A DNA stretch of 64,000 bases from Gnetum montanum (Eukaryota; Streptophyta; Gnetopsida; Gnetales; Gnetaceae), in NCBI GenBank assembly GCA_015680685.1, contig MNCI01002624.1:64992-128991 (forward strand), in the 5' to 3' direction. Below are positions 1 through 10,912 of the stretch, piece by piece. The notes under the pieces were generated by a model. That model made no database searches. It was not told where the DNA came from and saw only the letters and a list, made by a program, of their open reading frames with translations. How positions within the stretch are numbered: position 1 is the first letter of the stretch; each line of letters starts with the position of its first letter. Position numbers and translations under genes: made by a program.

Positions 1-1243
1 GGGTAGCAAAAGAAGAAGGAGAATTGGCTAGATGGGAGAGTGTTGAAAAACATAAACGAGACCAAAATATTAACTCAACAAAGATCCATGATTATACAAA
101 GGAGAAATCAACCAATCTCAAGGTGGAAACATCATCTTTTCCAATACAACAATCATTAGAAGAAGCTGAGGCAAAGATCAATAAGATGTTGGAATGGACG
201 TATCAAAAGTGTGGAGAATTTATCAATAATATTGGGGATAGAGTTTTGACAACCCAAGAAGTAGGACAAAACATTAGAAATTCAGAGAAAAAGAATGAAG
301 GGAATAAGTGCTCAACTGCCAATCATACGTATGAATGCAACATATGCCTGTACGATCACCCCAAGGGCCAATGCCTAATACTGTTACATTTACATGAGCA
401 TTGGGGAAACATGCCACATTCAGAGTTCGTACAAAGATACTGTGTTCGGTCACAGTGGAAACAATCCCAGTCGTGGGGGAGACCACCATTAAACTGGAGG
501 CACCCTTCATATCATCTGAATCCAAATGCTTATCAAGTTCAACATCCTGTTTTTCCAATTGGGCCAACATACTCTATCTCACCACAATACCATTCTCCTC
601 AATACTATCAACCCATGCCTCCAACACAACCGCCACCTTGTGCATCTTATATTCCTCCTAACTTTCAACATTCTCATTCTTTCCCTCCTTCCATAGTGCC
701 ACTGATTGTTCCTAAGGTACTTGCACCATAGCAACAATCTACGAATAACACTTGTGCTAATACTTTCAATAGCAGTGGGAAACCTCAACAACATCAAAAG
801 TGCCCCTTCTTTAAACACGGCCTTAAGAAGGGACAACATAATTCAGAGGCCACTCTATCTTCCAACTCAGCACAAGTCCCACACTGTGGTGCACCCTTAC
901 CTTCGAATTGAACACCTCATGTAACTTTATCAAGGCCACCAACTAACACTCCAACAACTATATGGCCCAATGAACACAACCATGGGAGGCATCATCCTAA
1001 TCCTTGCATACCATCTAACGGTCCCAAATATCATAGTCGATCAACTCGTTATCTGGGAACTACATCGTATAAAGTTCCCCACTATGCTCATTATAATCAA
1101 GTGTGTGAACCTCGAGGGGATAAGTATGGCTAAGTTCCAATACTTCCAACATGCAAGGATTCCCATCTTCCATTTATTAATCCTTGCCATCCTCAATCGA
1201 TTAGTTATTGGGGATATCCCCCATTCTAATAACAAGAAGGATT
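1..1243 (+). pseudogene. Gag C-terminal part of F1 Gypsy element (copy A), truncated by window start
   Basis: The reading frame is open from base 2 to a TAG at 729-731 and continues in degraded form to about 1243. It enters the window just upstream of a V-A-K-E-E-G-E stretch that also occurs in the inverted copy near 57.1 kb, so the N-terminal Gag domain lies outside. Visible are a charged alpha-helical stretch (residues about 45-85), a retroviral-type zinc knuckle ECNICLYDHPKGQC near 334-375 (C-X2-C-X3-H-X4-C spacing, the form seen in plant Athila/Tat Gag), then a Pro/Tyr/Gln/His-rich tail. In the family Gag packages element RNA into particles. The TAG replaces a Gln codon found in the inverted copy, so this copy is dead. 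Family assignment is inferred from the knuckle and from the linked PBS, PPT and protease copies. Confidence 0.75.
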
Positions 1244-2340
1244 AATAAACATTTTTTATTTTCTTTAATTTTACAATTTTTTGTTTTCTAGTTTTTCATT
1301 TTTCAACTTTTTGTTTTATCTTGTTATCGTTTTGTGTTTTTGTCTTTTTATGTTTTCGTAAGTAATCTTGTCTATGAATAAAAAAATCATGTGGATCATT
1401 GGGTGAGGTGTGTTTTATGTTATTAATTCATGAGTGATCAATTATTTGGAACAGTGAGCCCATTACACCCACTCATCCACTCTACAAATAAGAGGCTCTT
1501 TTCGAGGGTACAGTGATATTCTTGATATTTCTAAAACTTAAAACTAATCTTGTGTTCATTGTACCTAGAATGAAGAAGGATGGACCAAGAGGGAATTATT
1601 AGGATGTGACATCAAGGGGACTTGTGGATTCTCTTTGGTGACATCTATGGGAGTTGTCATGCAATGTGGTTATACTAATATCCTTGTAGATCTAAGGAAT
1701 ATTGGGAGTAAGAGTAATCAAAAGGGCATTCAAAATCAAATGTTGTGCTAGGGGGTCCCTCTGGAAAGACATGCACCCATGCCTGAAGGTTGGTGGCTTC
1801 TCTAGATTTAGTAAAGTGAAAAAAAAAGAGCAAAAAAAGAAAAGCAAAGTGCCACAAAACAAAAGTCACTCCTCCCTTGAATAAAAAGCCAAGGATCGTA
1901 CGCCTTGTTGTTATGATACTCTCATAGTTGTTCATCATGGGATGAAACAATGCGATGTCACTGATTAGAAGGATGGACTTGGTCCTGATCTTGGAACAAT
2001 GGGTTAATGACATATTAATCATGCTTTACACGCAGGATTCATTGTGCCCTGGGTCAGTTACCTCATGTCCCAATCTCTACGATCCCTTCTATACTTCGTC
2101 TCATCTCACTGTTCATGTAATTGTAGCTCATGTCCCATGTAGCATGGAATTTTCATCTCATTCCAGTGATATTTACATGTGTGTGTTTTGTGGAGTTAGT
2201 GTAGATTACATTTAACCCTTCTAGTGCCCACGGACACTTTAAGTGTGGTTACACAAGGGCATTATAGATTGGAACCTACTTTGGGGAGGATCCACTTGTG
2301 TAATTTTATCGTAATCTTCATTAATTCCCTAGGTCACACA
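1244..2340 (+). other. Conserved non-coding block between gag and aORF (F1 copy A)
   Basis: A T-rich run (1245-1370) is followed by a stretch with no plausible ORF that is nevertheless conserved in three places: here, inverted at about 55.85-54.86 kb, and direct at about 60.93-62.34 kb. Shared landmarks are the phrase around 1600-1650 (GACATCAAGGGGACTTGTGG), a GGAAAGACATGCACCCATGC stretch near 1763, and the segment at 2222-2300 around GTGCCCACGGACAC. Conservation without coding suggests a structural or regulatory part of the element; its function is unknown. Confidence 0.65.
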
Positions 2341-3180
2341 CACCATTTCTTACCCTCAGCTTAATTTTCATAATTTTCTTTCCCTACTATTATTCCTCTA
2401 AATTTTTCCATTCCAATATACCATTACATTCCCTTTTTTCTTAACCACCAAATTTTTATGGCTAAAGTTCACATCATTATCATTAATGGTGCCTCTCGAA
2501 TCAATGAAATTACCCTAAAACATCTTAATAATTTCCAATGTCCTCAATTTCCAACATTAATTTCAAGAAAATTCTTAAAAATTCGATATTTCTCATGTGT
2601 CTCACATCATTAGGAACAAGATATCGTGTACGCGATATCGCGTCCCATGTGATATCGCATACACGATGTATCGTACGTGATATCGCATCCTATTTACCTA
2701 TAAATAGGTACCCCCACCACAACACTTAGCATCATTTTGCCATTGCCACAGGGGGGAGTTTTTGAAATTTTTGTCTGTGACTTGCGATTGTGTGACCCTT
2801 GCCTTTCCACTCATATCTCACTCACTGGTACTCTGATTTTACTTCCATTTAAACCTGCTTGAACCCGGAGTGTTTAGCTTAGTCGTGGGGGAGAGACCCT
2901 TGCCGAAAAGTGCCTAACTTTTTTGAAATTTATTATTGCCCAAAGGACATCAGTTAGGGTAATTAACTTAACACTTAGAATAATTGTGCCTAAAAATCAT
3001 TTAACCCTTAGGTATATTGGGAAATTAAAAATGGAAACCACCTAAGTCATAGGACTCATTATTATAAACTTTCGGGCACGATCACACATTATAACATAAG
3101 ATCTTTAATTAAGGCAAGCAAGAAGGTATAACTTGACTTTGAAAATAACCTTACTAACGCTTGATCTGTGTGATTGCATA
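2341..3180 (+). promoter_or_regulatory. LTR-like internal promoter and leader upstream of the aORF
   Basis: Four GATATCG motifs (2620, 2634, 2651, 2679) precede a TATA box TATAAATA at 2699-2706 and a long AT-rich leader to the aORF start. The same order, GATATCGC then TATAAATA, is found at the start of LTR A (6152, about 6174) and, inverted, in the internal region near 54.42-54.48 kb. This resembles a second promoter derived from the LTR U3, driving the aORF separately. The resemblance is seen directly; promoter activity is inferred. Confidence 0.5.
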
Positions 3181-5983
3181 ATGGTCCCAAAATGTGCACA
3201 ACAGGAGGGTCCTGTTCAAAGAGGAACAAAATGATCTCGGAGAGGTGGAAGACAAGACCCTACCAGACAACATGCAGAATAGGAGGAGCACTCATTTAGC
3301 ATCCATCAAGATGAACCTCCTACCAGATGGTCCAGGCAGGTAGAAGGAGGAGCTGCTACTGCACCTGAACTGGGACAACAACTCACGTTGCCCCAAGATT
3401 GCATTCAGGCTATCCATGAGAAGTCCACATTTGCTACGGTGATTGTGGAGTTGAACTTCGAATCCTTTGTAGAGTTCGCTCCTGAGGCTGTTAGGGATCA
3501 CCTCAACGGGTCTCGCTTTTGGCCTAGCCTCTCTGAAAGCAGTGCCTGGTACCTAAGAGAAACGTACCCGTTTTGGCACAATAGGGAGAAGGGCACCATA
3601 GTTAATATTTGTGGTGTGATAGTTGAATTCTCTGTGCAGGCAATTTCAGAAGTGTTAAACCTTCCAAACATAGGGCCCCAAGTTGCTCAGTTATCTACCC
3701 GTTCAGACCCTAATGTATGAAAGGATTGGTTAGAGAAGGCTTATGGTAGAGACAAAGCATTTGGTGAATTGACGATGAAAGAGAGAGTTTATTTTAAAGT
3801 CAGAACATATCACCTCTTCCCCATAAAGGGCCTCAAAAGAATATTTTCATATGCGGCTAGAGGATGTGCAGTGTTGATGGGAAAGGTTAACGCTAACCTA
3901 CCCCATCTATATTTGACGGAGATCCTGAGGTGGTTCGAGGAACAAAAGAAAGGGAAGATGGCATTTCCTTTCCCTTGTCTTATTAGAAAACTTTGCTAAC
4001 ATGCTGGTATCTAGGGATACACCAATGACATCATTTGGAAGGCCCAGACTGCTTCATATGTAGAGTTGCTAAAGGCACCTGCTCCAAGAAAGAGCACTGG
4101 CAAAGAGCTGATACCAAAACAAGAAGAACATATGGTTGGAACCAGTTAACCTCCAGCCACAAATCCTAGCCAACAACAAGAGGCAGTGCCCAACACATGC
4201 CAGGATCAGCTACCACTACTGCAAGACTACAGACCGTCGATGAGCCATCTTAGGGCCATCGCTGAGATGGTCAGTTGGGGAAGTCATGATGACACAAACC
4301 TCTTCCGCATCATCGATGATGCCATACAACCTATAGTTTCATTAGATCACACAAGGGGTGAATTATCCATTCAAATAAGAGGAGGGGCTAGTAGATGGTG
4401 ACAACATATATCAGGAAACCTAGCATCTTTTTAGGTGCAGTTAGAGACTGGTGAAGGGGCCACTATGGTGGTCATGCAATACCAGAATGCTGCGAGAGCT
4501 ATAGATGTGGTTGTAGATCACATTAAAGAATTCTTCAATGTACTTGTTGTACCACCAACATATCTCACAAGGGCATAGGATGCTCAAACTCTGGCCGAGA
4601 CCTCAATGACTCCTGTGGAACATGAGGATGTACTTGATAGATTGCTTCAAACAGGGCAAGTNTGAGACCTCAATGACTCCTGTGGAACATGAGGATGTAC
4701 TTGATAGATTGCTTCAAACAGGGCAAGTAATAACATCCCTATTTGACATCCCTCAAGATGTAACAGTAATTTAGTCAGACCTCATTTCCACAAAGGGGAA
4801 GCTGGTCATATCCGAAGTGAGGGTCGAACAGGCTAAAGCTAAAGTGCAGAAACTATAAGAGTAGCTTGTGGCCTTACAAGCAGCATAGCGGGATCCTCTA
4901 TAATTTGTTCCTGCAGACTAGCTAGAAAAATTTAGAACTAAGTAGCTAAAAAAATTAATAGCAGAGAATAAAAAGGTGGCAGAAGAAAAGGAGACAGCTG
5001 TTTGGGATGCCTTCGCATCACAGGTGCAAACCCATGTGCATCTTAAGGCACTCAAGGCCTTAGAAGAAGAAAACAAGAAGTTGGTTGCAGACAATATTCG
5101 GTTGGCCACTGTAGAGAAACAAAAGAACGTTCTTGATGAACACTTTCATCAACTATGAGAATAATTCATTTAGATCAACCGAGATGTAAGCCATTTAGCT
5201 AGAGAAAATTGAACCCTCTCAATGGAGGAGGTACATGCTATTCGCCAAAAGTTAGCAATTGAGATAAGCACGTGGCAGAATGAGGCTAAATGACACAAGA
5301 AGCTGAAGGAGCACTTCTGTGTTCAAGTGGGGATGTACAAACAAATCCTAGAGAAGGAGATTCATATGGCAAGGGCTCAAATCAACACTATCAGTACTCA
5401 ACACATTGATTGGAGGGCTATATTGGACACCTACGCCTACGCCCACCAAGCGGAAGTTAAGAACCGGGACCTGTAGATCCAAGACTTGATAGAATACATG
5501 GAGTTGGAAAACCGTAGATATGCCAACCTTGCCATGTTAACAGCAGGGTGCCCAAGGTCAGAGCTCAAGCAGTAGGTAGCTTTCACCCATCTCAAATATG
5601 AAGTAGAATTTGTAGAGCGTAAGAAGTTGGTAGAAAAACTAGATGTCGCAAATTCTGAACTTGAGGTGGTAAAAGCAAGCTACTAGGGACAAAAATATGT
5701 TGCAACCAACTTGGCTTGATGGCTAACAGACCTTCATGAATACAAAGACAAAGCCAGAGCCTATGAAGAGGAACGATGGGTGTTCGTGGCATGGTATGTC
5801 AAAGCCAACCAAATGTTCTCGCAACTACCCTGTCTGTGGGAGGTGCCGACTCCGGCACACGATCCTGAGACCGAAGAGGAGAAGCTCCAGGACATGCTTC
5901 AACACCATCAAGCTTCAAAACCTGGAGCACATGACAAAGGGAAAGTGCCCATGGACGAGCCACTGCCACCAGGAACTACATGA
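3181..5983 (+). pseudogene. Additional ORF (aORF) of F1 element: Transposase_32-like domain plus coiled coil
   Basis: One reading frame runs from an ATG at 3181 to the TAG near 5983 (about 930 codons) but is broken by many stops, for example TGA where neighbouring codons suggest Arg and TAG where they suggest Gln. The first 300 residues contain the pattern seen in 'putative plant transposon protein' (Transposase_32-type) domains: a W-Y-L-R-E-x-Y-P-F segment at 3546-3580, G-T-I-V-N-I-C-G-V at 3592-3618, then a conserved H-L-F-P segment near 3810. From about 4740 to 5700 the product is Lys/Glu/Gln-rich and predicted coiled coil. The C-terminus has a W-Y-V-K-A-N motif near 5793 that is also recognisable in copy C. 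Such ORFs are known between pol and the 3' LTR of some plant Gypsy elements; their role is unknown. A duplicated 65-bp contig join lies at 4597-4728. Confidence 0.7.
4597..4728. other. Contig join with 65-bp exact duplication around a single n
   Basis: Bases 4597-4661 are repeated exactly at 4664-4728, separated only by 'nt' (n at 4662). This is the signature of two overlapping contig ends that were not merged. The duplication is probably an assembly artefact and shifts the aORF reading frame here. Confidence 0.9.
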
Positions 5984-6130
5984 GTTCCCATTTTTTGTAG
6001 TTGTAGCATTTTTCTATGTTGTGTCTTTCCACACTGCGACATCATTTCATTTTTTGTTTTTCCCATCTAATAATCCCATACCTATCCACTGTGTAATCAC
6101 TATAACTTGAGGATGAGTTTTTACTCAGTT

Positions 6131-6139
6131 ATGGGGGTA
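6131..6139 (+). other. Polypurine tract of F1 copy A
   Basis: ATGGGGGTA directly precedes LTR A. The same purine run precedes LTR C in inverted orientation (43980-43988). The phrase GAGGATGAGTTTT lies just upstream in both. This fixes LTR A as a 3' LTR for the left element. Confidence 0.7.
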
Positions 6140-6908
6140 TGATGGGACATGATATCGCATGGGCCGCAATGTCTATAAATAAGAAGCAGCTCTCCCTTAT
6201 TTATGATCCTAGTTTAGATTGTAGCTAGACTTTGGTAGTTTGATCCCTCCAGAGTTAGATTATTTTTCCTGTGTTTGCCCGCAGTGTGGTGAATGTAATT
6301 GTATGATATTCTTTATTTGAGTGTGACGTACTTGGACATGCACATGACCAACAATAAAGATCGAGATTACTTCATCATTGTAGCATTCACTTTGTTTATT
6401 TATTTATTTCTTCAATTGTTATTTACTACTTTCTTAATTAGTCTCTCACCCTTATCTCCTAGTAACACGGAATGAGTACAACTTGATTATGAGCATTTAA
6501 GTGTGACTACTTGGTAACCGAGTGGCATACCTAGGATCTGTGCTTGGTAATCCCAGTGGTAGTCATGCACTAAGTCCAAGATGTGTACAGATGATCAAGG
6601 AATGAATTCTCATCACACTTAGGCTAGATTAGATCTTCTTACCCTTTCCCTCCTAGCTTAGCTTAGTTAAGATTACTTTTTATTGCCTTCAGGAGTAGCG
6701 GTTAGATTATGAACACATCATACACCTCACTCTAGACTAAACCATATGTGACAAATATAATACTAGTCCAGGTGGGAAGACAGTGAACTACGACCTAAGG
6801 TTAACGATCTAGGTGCCACAACTAGTCCATCTATGGAGTTCGACTGGATCGTGCATGAAAACACTCGTATTCGTATGGTTGAGTGTAGGGTTATCTCGCC
6901 ACTCATTA
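6140..6908 (+). mobile_element. LTR A of F1 family (769 bp)
   Basis: Starts TGATGGGACATGATATCGCA and ends near CGCCACTCATTA. It matches LTR D (58039-58824, inverted) over most of its length, including a TATA box (TATAAATA about 6174), the phrase GACGTACTTGGACATGCACATG (6326) and an AATAAA-like CAATAAAGATCGAG (6351). The bases just after it (6905-6930) still resemble the primer-binding site found after LTR D, so LTR A may have served both as 3' LTR of the left element and as 5' LTR of a second one. Confidence 0.75.
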
Positions 6909-7442
6909 ATGCTTATTGTCATCTTGATTTAGAAGTAACAGGGAATTAGTGAAATGTTTCCCCTTTGTAAACTTGTGGTGCTTCACTTGGTGTTGATCTT
7001 GCTTGCATTGTGTTTTAGTGGGATGGTAGTCCCAAGTGTTATGATCGTTCACAACATATTCCTTGTGAATATCTAAGATGCCCAACTTTTTAAAGGTTTG
7101 AAATAGCATCCTGAGCATAGATCAATTAAGAGGCAATATAATGTTGTCCTCCATATCACGCCATTGCAACTATTCATCCTAATGTAGGATAAAGGTGAGG
7201 TTTGGCACATACTCATCTAGATGAGTATATATCACTTTGCACTCCTATGGGACCAATGGTTTGACATATTTATGCCCATGAGAAGAAGAAATTTTGCAAA
7301 AATAAAATAAAATTATTAGTGTGCTTAGTAGTTATTTGTTGTGTGAGAGTGATGTCTACCTTGAGTTTGTCCAACAATATTAATACTATTCACAAATCTT
7401 AGATAGTGCACATTCAACAAAGTTCCTCGACAATGGTGCTAA
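6909..7442 (-). pseudogene. Leader and start of Gag of F1 copy B, truncated
   Basis: Immediately after LTR B (read on the minus strand) a degraded primer-binding site (TTAGCACCATTGTCGAGGA, 7442 downward) fits the 3' end of plant tRNA-Asp apart from transition-type changes. The leader then reaches a short ORF (7118-6906) rich in His/Gln/Lys like the Gag start of copy D. The piece stops where LTR A begins. The Gag assignment is weak; the leader assignment follows from the LTR and PBS. Confidence 0.4.
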
Positions 7443-8282
7443 TGATGAGCGACAAGTTACCCCTATGTCCAACCATATGAATCACAAAGTGTTCACGTGT
7501 GATTTGGTTGAATTCTATGGACTTTATAGTTTCTAGTGCACTAGTCTTCTAGGAAGTGAACATTGCCTTAAGGTCATTTGTTGTCTTCCCAGTTACACTT
7601 GTGATGTACACTGGTATGGTTAAGTGTAATTGAAGCATTTGATTTTTATCATTTTGTATTTTATGTTTTTGGTATTTAAAGAGAGATAAAGTAATTGGAT
7701 TAACTAAATTAATTTAACTAATTAACTAATATCTAAGCATTCCTAACATAAGCAGCTAGTCTCACTTTCCACACACATCTTGAACCCACATATCCATTGC
7801 TAGTTCTATGCTACTAAGCATACCAAGCAATAATGCTATTGGGATTACCAAGAAAATAGGTGTTACACTTAAAGTGGTCGTACTTATGTGTTCAACCTAT
7901 GTAGCTTATCTTACTTAATTACTTCATTAGCTTAATTATGAGAAAACATTGAATAAATAATTAAAAATATTAAATGAATAAATGAAACATTTAAGCTATC
8001 CAAAATGCTGCAAGGTTTATAAGAAGTTCTTATTTATTGCCACACACATTGTCGTGCTTAGGTCTACAAGAGATCCACTACTACTTTGAAAATTGATGCC
8101 ATAAATGTAGCTGGTGAGAACATGTTTATAGACCAGGATAAACCCCTATGTTGACAAGGTTGCATCAAAGCAATGTACTAGATCGATGGGGCCTCATTGA
8201 TGGGGCCTAGTTGATGAGGCCTAGTCTACATAACAAACTACATCAATGGGGCCTAGTCAATGCAACAAACTAAAACTCATCA
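7443..8282 (-). mobile_element. LTR B of F1 family (840 bp)
   Basis: On the minus strand it runs from TGATGAGTTTTAGTTTG (8282) to GCTCATCA (7443), sharing ends and internal blocks with LTRs C and D. Its U3 carries short tandem copies of an AGGCCCCAT-type motif (8185-8265). It directly abuts degraded plus-strand gag sequence of copy E1, into which it appears to have inserted. Confidence 0.65.
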
Positions 8283-8960
8283 GTTACAATGTTTATTTGC
8301 AAAATCATTTACAAGTTTTCTATGATGCTTACACTTTAAAAAATATTGAAAGTAAGTGGTAGAAATTGAAGCTATTTTACAAAATGTTAACAAGGGAGAC
8401 AAAAAAGTTGGCATAGATATTTAGAGCAAAATTCTATTCAAAAGTAGAGCATACTGCTAAAAGTGTTCAATGAAGAGTACTAGACTTATAATTATCTAAT
8501 TTAAGAAAAATTTATTGAAATAGAAGTATAATACTCATAAATCATTAGATATAATCTTGGATAGATATTACACACTACTTCATAGATGCCTAGGCCATGA
8601 CTTTTCTTAAAAAGAAAAACTTCATTACATTTTTGATGGGCTAAATATGAAAACTAATGAGACTTTTGTGATCCATGCTCAAAGTAAATTTTCCAACTTG
8701 AAAGTCCATCATACTTATAAACTTATAGATCAAGTACCTAAGAAGGAAGAAGATATTTAAAAAGAAGATATGTTAAGTAATGCAATAGAGATCCATCTCT
8801 TATGAATAGAAAGATAAAATCTAGAAACCTTAATAGGTGAACATAATCTAGGAGATAGTACAATAGAAGACCTTGTGAATTCAAAAACTTATCTCAAAAA
8901 TACTGAATAGGGCCAAAAAAAATAATATGAGTTTCTATCAATGAAATGTTTTTAACTACA
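8283..8960 (+). pseudogene. Gag domain of F1 copy E1, 5' truncated at LTR B
   Basis: The plus-strand frame opens at the LTR border with a degraded L-Q-V-F-Y-D-A segment (8294) matching L-Q-A-F-Y-D-A in the Gag of copy D. It continues through an R-Y-Y-T-L-L...C-L-G-H-D segment near 8567, again matching copy D (R-Y-Y-A-L-L-K-N-C-P-G-H-E). Stops and frameshifts are frequent. Because the border falls inside the Gag domain, LTR B interrupted this gene. No start codon remains. Confidence 0.65.
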
Positions 8961-10450
8961 TATAAGATAATGGAAAAAAGAAATGAACATGCAAAATCAA
9001 CAAAATTCAAATAATACTTGGCATAGAAGAAGAAGAAAGACTAGTCTAATGTAAAAGGTAAAGTAGCTACTAATGAAGAAGTATGTAATTGAAAAAAAAA
9101 ATTAATAAGGCTTGTAACTATTGATAATACAAATAGGCCAAGGATATTTTTCTTGTTATATCATAAATGATTGTAATTATAGAAGAATTAGATACGTATA
9201 CTATGAAACTAAAGTTTGTTTAAAAGCATATGTTTAAGAGGTTGTTATATTGCTAAGATAATTATAGATAAGCCTACTATTATCAAAGTACAATGGTAGC
9301 TTATCAAACTTCACAGCCATGAGGGATGTCTTCACCATGACAATAGTACTCATACAACCAACTTGAGTTTTATGGATACTTTGTGTAATAACTAATCTTT
9401 TAAACATGTCTTGCTATTTATATACATCATTATTATCCTCCTAAATATCATAGACCTCTCACATATACTTCTTTATTTCCATCTTATTTACATTTTTTCA
9501 AAATTCTTTATCCTCTTTACTGTCATCTTAAATGCAAGCAAAACTACCACCATAGCTGCAAAAAATAAATGCTACTTATGCAATTCATATGTAGGTATAT
9601 AATGAAGCTACTTCTTATAAGTGAAAACTCAGAAAGCACACCTTATATATGATGTTCCATTTCTTAACAAAACCTAAGTCTTTGAATAATCTTTTATGAG
9701 CTCACTTATCCACCTAATTCATTAGGAGTTTAATAGCTAGCGATATAAAATGTAGTAAATACATCTCCTCATACACTATAATTATACTAAACAAAATAGA
9801 TAGATATTAGTAACTACTATAAAGATATGTTCACTCAGGTAGTCATAGATATAATAAAAGTAGGAATATTTTTATAGAAACAAGAAGACTTTGGCAACCC
9901 ATAGTTTATTTATAGATCATAGAATATCTTCTATAAAAGCTCTATTATTTTTAAGTTTAATAGCAAACCCCATTTCTATAGAGATTTACAAAACTTGGAA
10001 CCTACTAACAATAAAAAAATTTAACTTTAGATTAAATCTTGTAGACCAATAAATTATAGTATCATTTGAAGTGATGGATGATGTTATGATTGTCATCAAT
10101 GTATGGTCCTATCCTCTTGATTTTCTGGTAATTCATATTAAGAATAAAATGGTGACTTTCATATCATTATTGAAAGGGCATGACTCAGTATAATTGATGC
10201 TAAGTTAAAAAATATAGACATCTCCTTAAAAATTGGTAAGGAGAATGAACATGATATTATTAAGAGGAATAAAATTCCATGCATTTCATAAAATAAGCAA
10301 GTATGTGTAGTAAATCTATAGCATGAAAACTATTACCATCCTAGAACGTAATAAGTATGAAGAGTAATGATATATACACAAATGTGCATAGGGAGGTTTT
10401 CATTATATTTAAAATGTACCATTACTTTTTAAAATTTTAAAATTATTAAT
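8961..10450 (+). pseudogene. Gag tail and aspartic protease remnant of F1 copy E1
   Basis: Collinear with 58.9-60.42 kb. The clearest match is 10075-10340, whose translation contains D-D-V-M-I-V-I-N-V-W-S followed by D-F-L-V-I and then S-I-I-D/L-M-D-A-like residues across a frameshift. It corresponds to the C-terminal part of an Athila-type protease (D-F-x-V-x-D-M ... I-I-L-G-R-P-F-L-A). No intact active site is left. No reverse transcriptase follows before the next gene at 10913. Confidence 0.5.
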
Positions 10451-10912
10451 TTTTTGATCAATGAGTAGTAATCTTTGCAAATATTACAATATACAATAAA
10501 GTTACTATATTCCTTAAGTTGATAATCATAAATATCTACCATTGCATGATATTTGTTCATATTAAAAAGTAATTCATATCATGTCAACTTAAAGAAATCA
10601 CTTATATATTTCAAAGTACATATTAGTAGAAACTTCAATAGAATTAATCTTATCGTTTTAGAAAAATATTCATTTCACTTAAAAAATAAGGAAAGCACAA
10701 GGTGATCTTGTTGTATCTGTATATCGTTCTTAGAAACATGATTATGAATGTCATCTTGAAATTTGATATTATGCAATTTTATCCATATTCTATGCATTAG
10801 CATTCACATTCTATCGTAACATATCTTTGATTGCCAACTTTACTTTCTTATTTAGTTTCACTTTTCTTTCATCTCCTATTTTGCTTATCCATGTATAAAC
10901 CACTAAGCTAGG
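10451..10912. other. AT-rich interval, nothing recognised
   Basis: Low GC, no ORF of note on either strand, no clear match to the other repeats here. It lies between the E1 remnant and the 3' end of the DUF7869-like gene and may contain the 3' end of that mobile element. Confidence 0.5.

Noticed and set aside
274-839. ORFs opposite or overlapping Gag of copy A
   Set aside because: Shadows of the Gag frame; no motif, and not maintained in the inverted copy D.
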